From Agromyces cerinus subsp. cerinus (lineage in GTDB: Bacteria > Actinomycetota > Actinomycetes > Actinomycetales > Microbacteriaceae): 64,000 nt of DNA. The notes beneath the pieces are model-generated. The model ran no database searches and was not told where the DNA came from. It was given only the letters and a program-made list of their open reading frames with translations. Every line of letters begins with the position of its first letter. The stretch's first letter is position 1. The position numbers were made by a program, and so were the translations under genes. Below, in pieces: positions 1 through 7,690 of the stretch. The stretch lies in the NCBI RefSeq assembly GCF_900142065.1, contig NZ_FSRJ01000004.1, positions 124,001-188,000 on the forward strand, written 5' to 3'.

Positions 1-299
1 GTGCTCACGGGGATCAGCGCGATCGAGGCGTAGAAGGCGACCTGCGTGCCGACGACGGCGATGAGCGCGTAGGCGAGCACCGTCCAGCGGGCGCGCCAGA
101 GCGGTCGCAGGTCGAAATTCAGCGCGATGAGGCCCGGCACGATCAGCGCGATCGCCGCGACGCCGATGCGGGCGAAGACCGCGGCGCCGGGCGACCAGCC
201 CGATTCGAGGAGCGGCTTGACGACCACGCCGCCGGCGCCGAAGGCGAGCCCCGCGGCGAGGCCCACCGTGATGCCGAGGATGCCCTTCGAACCGCGCAT
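1..299 (-). CDS. DMT-superfamily (EamA) transporter, N-terminal part
   Basis: Only the first 99 codons are in the window; the gene runs off the left edge. The ATG at 299 follows a GAAGGAG ribosome site at 306-312. The visible protein starts with a glycine-rich hydrophobic helix (ITVGLAAGLAFGAGGVVVKP), then a second helix around residues 40-60 and a third near 75-95. Short alternating helices and the GAGGVVVKPLLESG segment are typical of EamA half-repeats in drug/metabolite exporters. Substrate cannot be told. It is divergent from the CGNR regulator at 393, an arrangement often seen for an exporter and a nearby regulator. Confidence 0.8.
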   Translation of the reverse strand, partial: MRGSKGILGITVGLAAGLAFGAGGVVVKPLLESGWSPGAAVFARIGVAAIALIVPGLIALNFDLRPLWRARWTVLAYALIAVVGTQVAFYASIALIPVS

Positions 300-392
300 C
301 GGCGTCTCCTTCTGGTGGTGGGTTCCGCGGCCACGTCATGACCGAACGAGGTTATGCTCGTGACAGTACCCCTACCGGACGTCAGGAGTCAA

Positions 393-938
393 ATGATCTT
401 CACCGATGACACGATCGCGGCGCTCGGCTTCGTGGCCGCGCTGGCCGACACCGTGCCCGAGGCATCCGAATCGGGCGCCGACGAGCTCTCGACTCCCGAG
501 CAGCTCGGCGCGATCCTCGATGCCTGGTGGTACTCCGGCCGGCGCGACGGCACCGCCGTCGAGGTCGTCGAGGTGGCCGCGGCACGCGACCGGTTGCGCG
601 CGCTCTGGCAGCTCGACCGCGACGACGCCGTGACCGAGGTGAACGCGATCCTCGACGAGGCGAACGCCCTGCCCCGACTCGTGCGGCACGACGACCTCGA
701 CTGGCACGTGCACGCGACCAGCCAGGACGCACCGCTCTCGTCGCGCATCCTCGTCGAGGCGGCGATGGCGTTCGTCGACGTCATCCGCGCCGACGGCATG
801 GATCGCCTGCGCGTGTGCCAGGCCGACGACTGCACGGGCATCTACGCCGATCTGTCGAAGAACGCCTCCCGCCGTTACTGCAGCACGCGATGCGGCAACC
901 GCATGGCCGCACGGGCGCATCGCGCGCGTGCCGAGTAG
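393..938 (+). CDS. CGNR zinc-finger (ABATE-domain) putative transcriptional regulator
   Basis: A 181-residue protein with an N-terminal ABATE-type helical region and a C-terminal CGNR zinc finger. The four probable zinc ligands are Cys142, Cys147, Cys163 and Cys167, the last in the name-giving CGNR motif (RYCSTRCGNRMAA). The family is thought to bind DNA as stress-related or sugar-related regulators; the ligand is unknown. The start at 393 is preferred over an upstream in-frame ATG at 354 because AGGAG lies at 384-388. It is divergent from the EamA transporter and may control it (inference). Confidence 0.88.
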   Translation: MIFTDDTIAALGFVAALADTVPEASESGADELSTPEQLGAILDAWWYSGRRDGTAVEVVEVAAARDRLRALWQLDRDDAVTEVNAILDEANALPRLVRHDDLDWHVHATSQDAPLSSRILVEAAMAFVDVIRADGMDRLRVCQADDCTGIYADLSKNASRRYCSTRCGNRMAARAHRARAE

Positions 939-956
939 CTCCGCCCTGCCTCACGG

Positions 957-1045
957 CCTGCGAGTCGGCGGACTCTCGCGCCGACACGCCGCACGGGCCG
1001 CTCGTCGGCACGGCGTGTCGCCCGACGCATCCGCCGACTCGCAGG
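957..1045. repeat. Long interrupted inverted repeat
   Basis: Outer arms at 957-972 and 1030-1045 are perfectly complementary over 16 bases (left arm CCTGCGAGTCGGCGGA). Inner arms at 982-991 and 1011-1020 are complementary over 10 bases (CGACACGCCG). They could fold into one long cruciform or RNA stem with an internal loop. It lies between the 3' end of the CGNR gene and the rpsO terminator, so it could end the CGNR transcript or be a dispersed REP-like element. Confidence 0.75.
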
Positions 1046-1080
1046 AGTCGTGGTCGCCTCGGGCGCGCCCGGGAATGACG

Positions 1081-1113
1081 AAAGCCCCCGGCCACTGGGT
1101 GGCGGGGGGCTTT
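1081..1113. terminator. Probable bidirectional terminator after rpsO
   Basis: Perfect 9-base arms AAAGCCCCC (1081-1089) and GGGGGCTTT (1105-1113) around a GC-rich loop. It lies 47 bases beyond the rpsO stop codon on the minus strand. The A/T ends of the arms give short U tracts in both directions, so it can also stop transcripts arriving from the CGNR gene. Confidence 0.85.
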
Positions 1114-1159
1114 CGCAAGAAGCTCGCGGTATCAACGAGAGCCGCGTCGTGGAAGACGC

Positions 1160-1429
1160 TTAGCGGCGCAGGCCGAGACGCTCGATGAGCTTGCGGTAGC
1201 GGTTGATGTCCACATCGGCGAGGTAGCCGAGCAGACGACGACGCTGACCGACGAGGAGCAGCAGGCCACGACGCGAGTGGTGGTCGTGCTTGTGCTCCTT
1301 CAGGTGCTCGGTGAGGTCCTTGATTCGCTTCGTGAGGAGCGCGATCTGGACCTCGGGGGATCCAGTGTCACCGGGGTGCGTCGCGTACTCTTCGATGATC
1401 GCCTTCTTGACATCAGCTTCAAGTGCCAT
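1160..1429 (-). CDS. rpsO: 30S ribosomal protein S15
   Basis: An 89-residue protein, the normal length for S15, a small-subunit protein that binds the 16S rRNA central domain. It carries the conserved segments [31 protein letters not shown] and the C-terminal [21 protein letters not shown] ribosome site lies about 11 bases before the ATG. The roughly 220-base upstream region to 1650 has a TAGAGT -10-like hexamer near 1520 and space for an autoregulatory leader. It stands alone here, away from the ribF/truB operon at 59-62 kb that often sits close to it in actinobacteria. Confidence 0.97.
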   Translation of the reverse strand: MALEADVKKAIIEEYATHPGDTGSPEVQIALLTKRIKDLTEHLKEHKHDHHSRRGLLLLVGQRRRLLGYLADVDINRYRKLIERLGLRR

Positions 1430-1650
1430 AGATGGGATCCCCTTTCTTCTTGTTGCGCGCTGCCCGTGGCAGAATGCCCGGGCTCTCTTTGTGCGCGGCC
1501 GTCATGACGGCAACCTCAATACTCTACCAGAGCGGATGCCTCGCGGCTGACCTGCACGCCTCGCAGCACTGGTGCCGGGGCGGCACGATCGCTAGAGTCA
1601 TCCGCGTCGTCGCCGCCGGCGGGGCGTCGGGTTCGCGAAGGGTGGTCGAC

Positions 1651-1908
1651 ATGTTCCAGGGCTTCACCGGGTGGCATGCGCTGATCATCCTCGGCGTGCT
1701 CGTGTTCTTCGCCGCGATCGCGGTGGGCGTGCTGCTGCTCATCCGGTACGCCGCGAAGTCGGGCACGACCGAGGCGCTGGAGAGCGCCGGGCCGCCGACG
1801 GCCGGTGCGGGCGAGCGGCTCGACCAGCTCGAACGGCTGCGCGCCGAGGCGAGGATCACCGACGCCGAGTACGCCGCGAAGCGCGCGGAGATCCTGCGCG
1901 GGATCTGA
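1651..1908 (+). CDS. Small membrane protein with C-terminal SHOCT domain
   Basis: 85 residues. The ATG at 1651 is preceded by a CGAAGGG ribosome site. Residues about 8-33 form one strong transmembrane helix (ALIILGVLVFFAAIAVGVLL). The last 30 residues match the SHOCT pattern (LDQLERLRAEARITDAEYAAKRAEIL), a short helical tail thought to mediate oligomerisation. No enzymatic residues are evident. The 3' end is 62 bases from the convergent oxidoreductase gene. Confidence 0.85.
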   Translation: MFQGFTGWHALIILGVLVFFAAIAVGVLLLIRYAAKSGTTEALESAGPPTAGAGERLDQLERLRAEARITDAEYAAKRAEILRGI

Positions 1909-1970
1909 CCCGCTGGCTCGCGACGCCGACGTCGACGGCGTCGACGGCGTCGACGCGATGGTCTCGCACC

Positions 1971-2999
1971 TCAGCCGAGCCCGATGACGGCCTTGCCGAG
2001 CACGGCGCCCGACCGCAGACGAGCGAGTTGCTCCGGCACCTGGTCGAGCTGGTGCGGGCCGTCGATGAGCGCCCGCAGCTCCCCCGCAGCGGCGAGCGCG
2101 GCGATCTCAGGGAGGTCGCGGTTCGGCACGGCGGCGAGCAGCCCGATGCTCCGGGTGGGCTCGGCATCGGCCTCGGCACCGTCATCGGCACCGCCCTCGA
2201 CACCTGCCTGACGGACGAGACGGCCCCCCGCGAAGAGCACCTGCGCGATGCGGCGCGGGCTCCCGCCGATGTACGCGGCGCGCCCGCCATCGGCGAGCAG
2301 GGTGCTCGTCTGCGACGGTGGCAGCGCCCCGACGACATCGAGGACGAGATCGAAAGCGTGGTGCGAGTCAGCGCCATCGGGTACGCCCGCGGCGACGACG
2401 TCGGCACCGAGCTCGGCGAGCGCGTCGAGCTTCCACATCGCGCGTTCGACCGCCGTGACGTGGGCGCCCCCGCGCTTCGCGAGCTGGATCGCGAAGGTGC
2501 CCACTCCCCCGCCGGCGCCGACGATGAGCACGCGCCGGCCCTGCAGTGCGCCGCCCGGCGCCGCAGCCTCGGCGCCTCCGAGCGCCTGCCACGCCATGCT
2601 CGCGGCCTGCGGCAGCGCGGCGGCGGTGAGGTCGTCGAGGCCGGCCGGTCTCGCCACGAGCGCGTCCTCGCGCGCGACGACGCGCTCGGCGAACCCGCCC
2701 CAGCCCGCGGCCGAGAGCTCGCCGAAGACGGCGTCGCCGACGCGGTGCCGGGTCACGCCGCCGCCGACGGCGACGACGATGCCCGAGGCATCCGACCCGA
2801 TGACCCGACGCTTGGGGCGGAACGGCGCCTCGAGGCGCACGAGGGTCGCCCCGATCGCGAGGTCGACGTCCCACGAGTTGAGCGAGACCGCGGCGACCCG
2901 AATGACGACCTCGCCGGCGCCGGGCACGGGATCCGCGAGGTCGGCGAGGCGCATGACCTGCTCGGGCGGACCGTAGCGGTCGAGCACGATCGCACGCAT
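1971..2999 (-). CDS. NAD(P)-dependent zinc-type alcohol dehydrogenase / quinone oxidoreductase
   Basis: 342 residues of the medium-chain dehydrogenase/reductase fold: an N-terminal GroES-like domain (MRAIVLDRYGPPEQ, then VAAVSLNSWDVDLA and VIGSDASGIVVAVG) and a Rossmann domain with the nucleotide motif VGAGGGVGTFAIQLAK. The catalytic zinc cysteines of true alcohol dehydrogenases are absent, which fits the quinone oxidoreductase branch that reduces quinones or enones with NADPH. The start at 2999 is chosen over an ATG nine bases upstream because GAGAGG at 3009-3014 is well spaced for it. Physiological substrate unknown. Confidence 0.88.
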   Translation of the reverse strand: MRAIVLDRYGPPEQVMRLADLADPVPGAGEVVIRVAAVSLNSWDVDLAIGATLVRLEAPFRPKRRVIGSDASGIVVAVGGGVTRHRVGDAVFGELSAAGWGGFAERVVAREDALVARPAGLDDLTAAALPQAASMAWQALGGAEAAAPGGALQGRRVLIVGAGGGVGTFAIQLAKRGGAHVTAVERAMWKLDALAELGADVVAAGVPDGADSHHAFDLVLDVVGALPPSQTSTLLADGGRAAYIGGSPRRIAQVLFAGGRLVRQAGVEGGADDGAEADAEPTRSIGLLAAVPNRDLPEIAALAAAGELRALIDGPHQLDQVPEQLARLRSGAVLGKAVIGLG

Positions 3000-3136
3000 G
3001 CGCGGCATCCTCTCGTCGGCTTCAGCGCGATGTTCGATGGTCTTCGATGGTCTTCGAGTGGTCCGAGGATACCGAGCGCGCGGCCAGGCGGCAGCCGATG
3101 CTTGCGGCGCGGTCGCCGGTGCGGGATGCTGCCCGC

Positions 3137-3331
3137 ATGCGAAAGCCAGTTCTCGTCGCGATCGGTGCGCTCGTCGTCGTCATGGGCGTCGTCTTCATGC
3201 TCCAGGGCATCGGCCTGATCGGCGGCAGCGCCATGACGGGTTCTGCGCTCTGGGCGATCCTCGGGCCGATCATCGCGCTCGGCGGCGTCGCGCTCATCGT
3301 GCTCGGACTCCGGAGTCGGCCGAAGAGCTGA
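3137..3331 (+). CDS. Small two-helix membrane protein
   Basis: 64 residues with two hydrophobic helices (about 6-27 and 38-58) and a basic tail SRPKS. The GATGCT hexamer ending 6 bases before the ATG fits the leaderless-promoter spacing seen across the window. It resembles short uncharacterised actinobacterial membrane proteins; no function can be assigned. Confidence 0.7.
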   Translation: MRKPVLVAIGALVVVMGVVFMLQGIGLIGGSAMTGSALWAILGPIIALGGVALIVLGLRSRPKS

Positions 3332-3410
3332 CGTCGCCCGACACGGCGGTCAACCGGCGCTCGGCACGGCGACGCTTGGCATGCCGGATGCCCCGGGGCA
3401 GACTGACCCC

Positions 3411-3782
3411 ATGGGGTTCGTCATCAAGCGGGTCTACGACCGGGCCGAGGCATCCGACGGCTACCGCGTGCTCGTCGACCGGCTCTGGCCGCGCGGCGTG
3501 AGCAAGGAGCGCGCCGAGCTCGACCTGTGGGACAAGGACGTCGCGCCCTCCCCCGAGCTCCGCACCGAGTGGCACCACAACCGCGAGCGGTTCGACGAGT
3601 TCGCCGAGCGGTACCGCGGCGAGCTCGACGCGAACGACGCCGCGCGGGCGCTCGTCGCGCTCGGCGAGGAGCACGATCGGGTCACGCTGCTGTTCGGCGC
3701 ACGCGACGAGCAGGTCAACCACGCGGCGGTGCTGATCGAGTGGCTGGGCGGGCACGGGGCATCCGTCGACCGCGACGCCTGA
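3411..3782 (+). CDS. DUF488 family protein
   Basis: 123 residues starting MGFVIKRVYDRAEASDGYRV, with the family hallmarks VDRLWPRGVSKERAELDLWDKD, the HHNRERFDEFAERYRGEL stretch and the RVTLLFGARDEQVNHAAVL strand-turn-helix. DUF488 proteins are small cytoplasmic proteins of unknown biochemical role. The start was placed at 3411 because family members begin with this hydrophobic strand; a CAGACT -10-like hexamer ends 6 bases upstream. Confidence 0.9.
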   Translation: MGFVIKRVYDRAEASDGYRVLVDRLWPRGVSKERAELDLWDKDVAPSPELRTEWHHNRERFDEFAERYRGELDANDAARALVALGEEHDRVTLLFGARDEQVNHAAVLIEWLGGHGASVDRDA

Positions 3783-3783
3783 C

Positions 3784-4635
3784 CTAGGGCGCCAGCAGGA
3801 AGATCGCCGGCCATCCCGTGTGCGCGTACACGATGACCGCGAACACCACCGCGTCGAAGAGCATGTGCACGGTGAACACGTAGCCGAGCGACTTCGTGAG
3901 CTTGAACGTGTAGCCCTGGATGAGCGCGAACGGGATCGTCAGCAGCGGCCCCCACGACTGGTAGCCGAGCTCCCACAGGAACGAGACGAAGACGATCGAC
4001 TGCAGCAGGTTCGCCTGCCAGGCCGGGAAGTGCCGGCGCAGCAGCACGAAGACCGTGCAGATGAAGAACAGCTCGTCCCACGTGCCGACGGCGGCGACGC
4101 CGACGAACAGGCGCGCGATCGTGTCGGGCTCGGTCACCGTCGGCCAGTTCTCGTAGACGCCCGAGCTGATGAAGTAGAACGGCAGGATCAGCCACCCCGC
4201 GAGCGTCACGAAGATCAGGTAGAGCCACTGCGTGCGGTTCCAGCGCCTGCCGGTGCGCCACGGGAAGCGGATCACGTGCTCGCGGTAGACGAACCTCGAG
4301 ATGACGTAGGGCACGAGCACGGCGAGCCCGAGCACGACCGCGAAGCGCACCATGCCCTCGTTGCTGAGGTCGGCCTTCAGCGACACCGTCGAGATGATGA
4401 CCTGGCCGACGGCGATGAGCGCGAGGTCGGCGAGCAGCCGTTCGGTGCGGCCCGAGCGATCGCAGAGCCATGCGGCCAGGAGGCCGACGGCGAGCGTCGC
4501 GTAGCCCGCGATCGGCACCATGAACCCGAAGAGCAGCACCGCGGCGCCGCACACGAGCACGGCGGGCACGAGCGCGATCGGATGCGTCCGCAGCTCGCGC
4601 GGTTCGACGGTCTCGGCGGTGTTCGTGCTCGGCAT
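3784..4635 (-). CDS. CPBP-like intramembrane protein with divergent active-site motifs
   Basis: 283 residues, about eight predicted membrane helices, with the overall pattern of CPBP (Abi/Rce1-type) intramembrane glutamic proteases in the C-terminal half. The motifs deviate: motif 1 reads DELFFIC where EExxxR is expected, motif 2 reads FLWELG where the family has FxxxH, and the last motif is HMLFDA (HxxxD rather than HxxxN). It may be a non-proteolytic relative or a subfamily with changed chemistry. It follows the HAD hydrolase by 10 bases and is probably co-transcribed with it. Confidence 0.75.
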   Translation of the reverse strand: MPSTNTAETVEPRELRTHPIALVPAVLVCGAAVLLFGFMVPIAGYATLAVGLLAAWLCDRSGRTERLLADLALIAVGQVIISTVSLKADLSNEGMVRFAVVLGLAVLVPYVISRFVYREHVIRFPWRTGRRWNRTQWLYLIFVTLAGWLILPFYFISSGVYENWPTVTEPDTIARLFVGVAAVGTWDELFFICTVFVLLRRHFPAWQANLLQSIVFVSFLWELGYQSWGPLLTIPFALIQGYTFKLTKSLGYVFTVHMLFDAVVFAVIVYAHTGWPAIFLLAP

Positions 4636-4645
4636 CGGGGACTCG

Positions 4646-5536
4646 CTAGTCGTCGTCGCCGAGCTCGCCGCGCTGCGACGCCACGACCCAACGGGAGAGG
4701 AACAACGCGCCGGCCTCGTCGTGGATGAGGTCGCCCGCGGTGAGCACCGGGTACGTGGTGTCCGGGATGCCCTCGGCCGGGCGCACGTCGACGTGGCGAA
4801 CGCGCTCGCCGCGCTCGGCGAGCCAGTCGGCCATGCGGTAGTCGCCGCGCGAGTCGCCCATCGTGCGCCAGTGCTGCGGGCGGATGCCCCGCTCCTCGAG
4901 CAGCTCGACGGCACGCGCCGCCCCCAGGTCCTTGCCGAGTCGCACCGACTCGACGTCGGTCGAGATGATCGTCGGGTCGATGCGCCAGTGCACGCGCCCC
5001 GCGGCATCCGGTCGCTCGTCGCCCTCCCGCACCGTGCCGAAGCCCCGGGCTGCGAGCCGCTCGTGCGCGTGCGCGTCGAAACGCGGCTGGGCTCCGAGAT
5101 AGTCGTCGGATGCCACGTGCACGTGCTGCTCGACCGAGACCATCGCGCGCTTCGTGTCGTCGAAGAAGGCGAACTCGTCGAAATGCGCCTCGACGTAGGC
5201 GCGCATGTCGGCCGCGAAGTCGGCGGGCATCGCGAGCTCGAGGTCGACGAAGACCTCGCCGAGGCCGCCCTGGTCGATCGCGGCCCACACCGCGCCTTTC
5301 TCGCAGATCGCCCAGACGGGAGCGCTCGGCTCGAGTCCCGCGGCGAGCAGCGGCGGCACGACCTGCTCGGCGATGAACGCGTCGGAGCGGCCGGTGTTGA
5401 AGATCACGGGGTTGCCGGCGTTCGCGAGGGCCGCGAGATCGCGGGCGATCGACGGGATCGCGATCGATCGCGTCACGGGGCTCGCGATGGGGCCGTCGAC
5501 GTCGAGCAGGAGGCCGAGGAGCGGGGCGGTGGTCAC
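4646..5536 (-). CDS. HAD-superfamily hydrolase (Cof/IIB-like)
   Basis: 296 residues with a GTG start. The four HAD motifs are visible: motif I LLDVDGPIA near residue 10 (nucleophile and acid/base aspartates), motif II FNTGRS, motif III lysine in RLGKDLGA, and motif IV MGDSRGDYRMAD. The large cap insert between motifs II and III fits the IIB type, which dephosphorylates sugar phosphates and similar small molecules. TAGGCT ends 6 bases before the GTG, so the mRNA is probably leaderless. It heads a two-gene unit with the CPBP-like gene. Confidence 0.87.
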   Translation of the reverse strand: MTTAPLLGLLLDVDGPIASPVTRSIAIPSIARDLAALANAGNPVIFNTGRSDAFIAEQVVPPLLAAGLEPSAPVWAICEKGAVWAAIDQGGLGEVFVDLELAMPADFAADMRAYVEAHFDEFAFFDDTKRAMVSVEQHVHVASDDYLGAQPRFDAHAHERLAARGFGTVREGDERPDAAGRVHWRIDPTIISTDVESVRLGKDLGAARAVELLEERGIRPQHWRTMGDSRGDYRMADWLAERGERVRHVDVRPAEGIPDTTYPVLTAGDLIHDEAGALFLSRWVVASQRGELGDDD

Positions 5537-5614
5537 CCGTCCAGCCTATGGGCGCGGCGCGGCGCTCCGGGCGCGGCGCCCGCCGATGTCGCCGGCAGGT
5601 GCGAGCATCGACCC

Positions 5615-6670
5615 ATGCAGCAGATCGTGCCTCCCTACCTGCTCGACCGCATCGCCCAGGCGGCCGGCCCGCGATTCCCGATCGCGGCCGACGCGGCACG
5701 GCGCGCGCTGCTGCGCGAGCCGCCGGCTCGTCTCGGCGTCGAGCCGCTGCCAGAGGTCGAGCCCGGACTGCCGACCGTGCTGCCCGATGCCCCATCGGCG
5801 CCCGACCGCCGCATCTCCGACGCCGAGGGCCGCGAGAAGCTGCCGGGGCGCCTCGTGCGCCGCGAGGGCGAGCGCGCTACGGGCGACGAGGCGGTCGACG
5901 ACGCCTACGACGGCCTGGGCGACACGCACCGACTGTTCGACCGGGTCTTCGGCCGCGATTCGATCGACGGCGCCGGCATGCCCCTCGAGGCGACGGTGCA
6001 CTTCGGCGACAAGTACGACAACGCGTTCTGGGACGGCGAGCGCATGGTGTTCGGCGACGGCGACGGCGAGGTCTTCCGCGGCTTCACCGATTCGCTCAGC
6101 GTCATCGGCCACGAACTCGCCCACGGGGTCACCGAGCACACGGCGAAGCTGCGCTACCAGGGGCAGTCGGGCGCGCTCAACGAACACGTCTCCGACGCCT
6201 TCGGCGCGCTCGTCGAGCAGTACGCCCTCGGCCAGGACGCCGAGGCCGCGACCTGGCTGATCGGCGAGGGCATCTTCACCGACGAGGTGCAGGGGCGGGC
6301 GCTGCGCTCGATGCTCGAGCCGGGCACGGCCTACGACGACGACGTGCTCGGGCGCGACCCGCAGCCCGCCCACATGCGCGACTACATCGAAACCGACGAC
6401 GACAACGGCGGCGTGCACCTGAACTCGGGCATCCCGAATCGCGCGTTCGCCCTGGCGGCGACCGAACTCGGCGGCTTCGCGTGGGAGCACGTGGGGCGCA
6501 TCTGGTACGACGTGCTCACCTCCGGGCGCCTGCCCGCCGACGCCGACTTCGCGACGTTCGCGGCCGAGACCGTGCGAGCGGCGCGCGAGCGCTTCGGGCG
6601 CGACAGCCGAGAGCAGCGCGCCGTCGCGCACGGCTGGTCGACGGTCGGCATCGAGGTGCCCACGGAGTAG
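5615..6670 (+). CDS. Protealysin-like M4 family metalloprotease
   Basis: 351 residues. It has no signal peptide; instead it starts with a short propeptide carrying the PPYLL motif (QQIVPPYLLDRIA) that marks protealysin-like proteases. The thermolysin-type zinc site is complete: HELAHGVTEH (HExxH) and the downstream glutamate in NEHVSDAFGALVEQY; the C-terminal helical domain includes HLNSGIPNRAFALAA with the transition-state histidine region. Protealysins of this group are cytoplasmic or released without a Sec signal. The gene is followed after 43 bases by an emfourin-type inhibitor, the conserved partner of protealysins. Confidence 0.93.
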   Translation: MQQIVPPYLLDRIAQAAGPRFPIAADAARRALLREPPARLGVEPLPEVEPGLPTVLPDAPSAPDRRISDAEGREKLPGRLVRREGERATGDEAVDDAYDGLGDTHRLFDRVFGRDSIDGAGMPLEATVHFGDKYDNAFWDGERMVFGDGDGEVFRGFTDSLSVIGHELAHGVTEHTAKLRYQGQSGALNEHVSDAFGALVEQYALGQDAEAATWLIGEGIFTDEVQGRALRSMLEPGTAYDDDVLGRDPQPAHMRDYIETDDDNGGVHLNSGIPNRAFALAATELGGFAWEHVGRIWYDVLTSGRLPADADFATFAAETVRAARERFGRDSREQRAVAHGWSTVGIEVPTE

Positions 6671-6700
6671 CCGGCACGGCCGCGGAACGGGACCGCGGAG

Positions 6701-6706
6701 TACGAT
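6701..6706 (+). promoter_or_regulatory. Leaderless -10 hexamer for the inhibitor gene
   Basis: TACGAT ends 7 bases before the ATG of the emfourin-like gene, inside the 43-base gap after the protease stop codon. No Shine-Dalgarno sequence is present there. The same hexamer-to-start spacing recurs at many genes in this window. It suggests that the inhibitor can be made independently of the protease transcript. Confidence 0.5.
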
Positions 6707-6713
6707 CGCCCCC

Positions 6714-7025
6714 ATGGACGTCATCGTGTCCCGCAGCGGTGGCCTCGCCGGCACCAGGCTCACCTGGGAGGTCCGCGTCGACGAGCAGCCCGATCCCGAC
6801 GAGTGGTACATCCTCATCGACGAGATCCCGTGGGGCGAGCCTCCACCGCTGCCGCCCGAGCCCGACCGATTCGTCTACCGCATCCGCTGCGAGCCGCACG
6901 AGGCCACGCTCGCCGAGCGACAGCTCACCGGGCCGTGGCGTCAGCTCGTCGACCGGGTGCAGGAGACGACGGATCCCGAGCGGCACGGCCGGAGCGAACC
7001 GCGGCCACCACGCCCAGCGCGATGA
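6714..7025 (+). CDS. Emfourin-type inhibitor of protealysin
   Basis: 103 residues starting MDVIVSRSGGLAGTRLTWEV, with DEWYILIDEIPW and the FVYRIRCEPHEATLAERQLTGPWRQLVDRV segment that characterise emfourins, small proteins that bind the active site of protealysin-like M4 proteases. Position directly after the M4 gene is the canonical arrangement for this toxin-antidote-like pair. The last 34 codons (6925-7025) overlap the 3' end of the convergent lysoplasmalogenase gene; this Pro/Arg-rich tail lies beyond the conserved domain and may be dispensable. Confidence 0.85.
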   Translation: MDVIVSRSGGLAGTRLTWEVRVDEQPDPDEWYILIDEIPWGEPPPLPPEPDRFVYRIRCEPHEATLAERQLTGPWRQLVDRVQETTDPERHGRSEPRPPRPAR

Positions 7026-7635
7026 GGCCCTGCGCCGCGAGGTAGGTCGACATGACGACGAAGTCGTGGGCGGCGAACTCGTAGCCGGGCAGGAACCTGC
7101 CGAGGGCGAGCACCGAGTCGGAGGCGACGAAGAACGCGCCGCCGAGCACGATCCACCTGCCGTGCATCGACGCGCACATCGCCATCGTGCCGATGGCCGC
7201 GGCGTAGAGCACGATCGGGGCGGCGAGCGCGCCGGCGTGCGGCAGGAGCAGGCCGAGCACGACGATCATCCAGGCCCAGTAGACGTACGACCAGGCCGGC
7301 GGGTGGCGACGCGCACGGGGCATCCGGAGGAAGAGCACGATGTAGGCCACGTGGGCGAGGAGGAACGAGCCGAGGCCCGCCGCGAACCATCCGTCGCCCG
7401 GGAAGGAGAGCAGCACGTCGCCGCCCCAGGAGAACGCGATGCCCGACAGCAGCAACGGCACGGGCGCCCGGAAGGGCGGCACGAGCAGCACGACCGCGAG
7501 GGCGAGCAGCGGCATCAGCAACGCCTTCGTCGCGGTGACGCTCCAGGCCGGGCCGAGGTACAGCAGCACGAGGTGCAGCGCCGACGCGACGAGGAACGGG
7601 GCGAACGCGATGAGTGGCGATCGGAAGCGGGTCAC
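6925..7635 (-). CDS. Lysoplasmalogenase (YhhN family)
   Basis: 236 residues with about eight membrane helices. Conserved YhhN features include the helix with AFSWGGDVLLSFP and the later FFVASDSVLALGRF, each placing an aspartate in the membrane, as in TMEM86/YhhN enzymes that cleave the vinyl-ether bond of lysoplasmalogens. The GTG at 7635 follows GAAAGG with 9 bases of spacing. Its C-terminal coding region overlaps the inhibitor gene by 101 bases tail to tail. Confidence 0.88.
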   Translation of the reverse strand: MTRFRSPLIAFAPFLVASALHLVLLYLGPAWSVTATKALLMPLLALAVVLLVPPFRAPVPLLLSGIAFSWGGDVLLSFPGDGWFAAGLGSFLLAHVAYIVLFLRMPRARRHPPAWSYVYWAWMIVVLGLLLPHAGALAAPIVLYAAAIGTMAMCASMHGRWIVLGGAFFVASDSVLALGRFLPGYEFAAHDFVVMSTYLAAQGLIALGVVAAVRSGRAARDPSSPAPGRRADATAR

Positions 7636-7690
7636 GTCGTCGGGCCTTTCGGGTTCCGGTCGTCGACCGGGCGCATGCCAGACTACCGAA

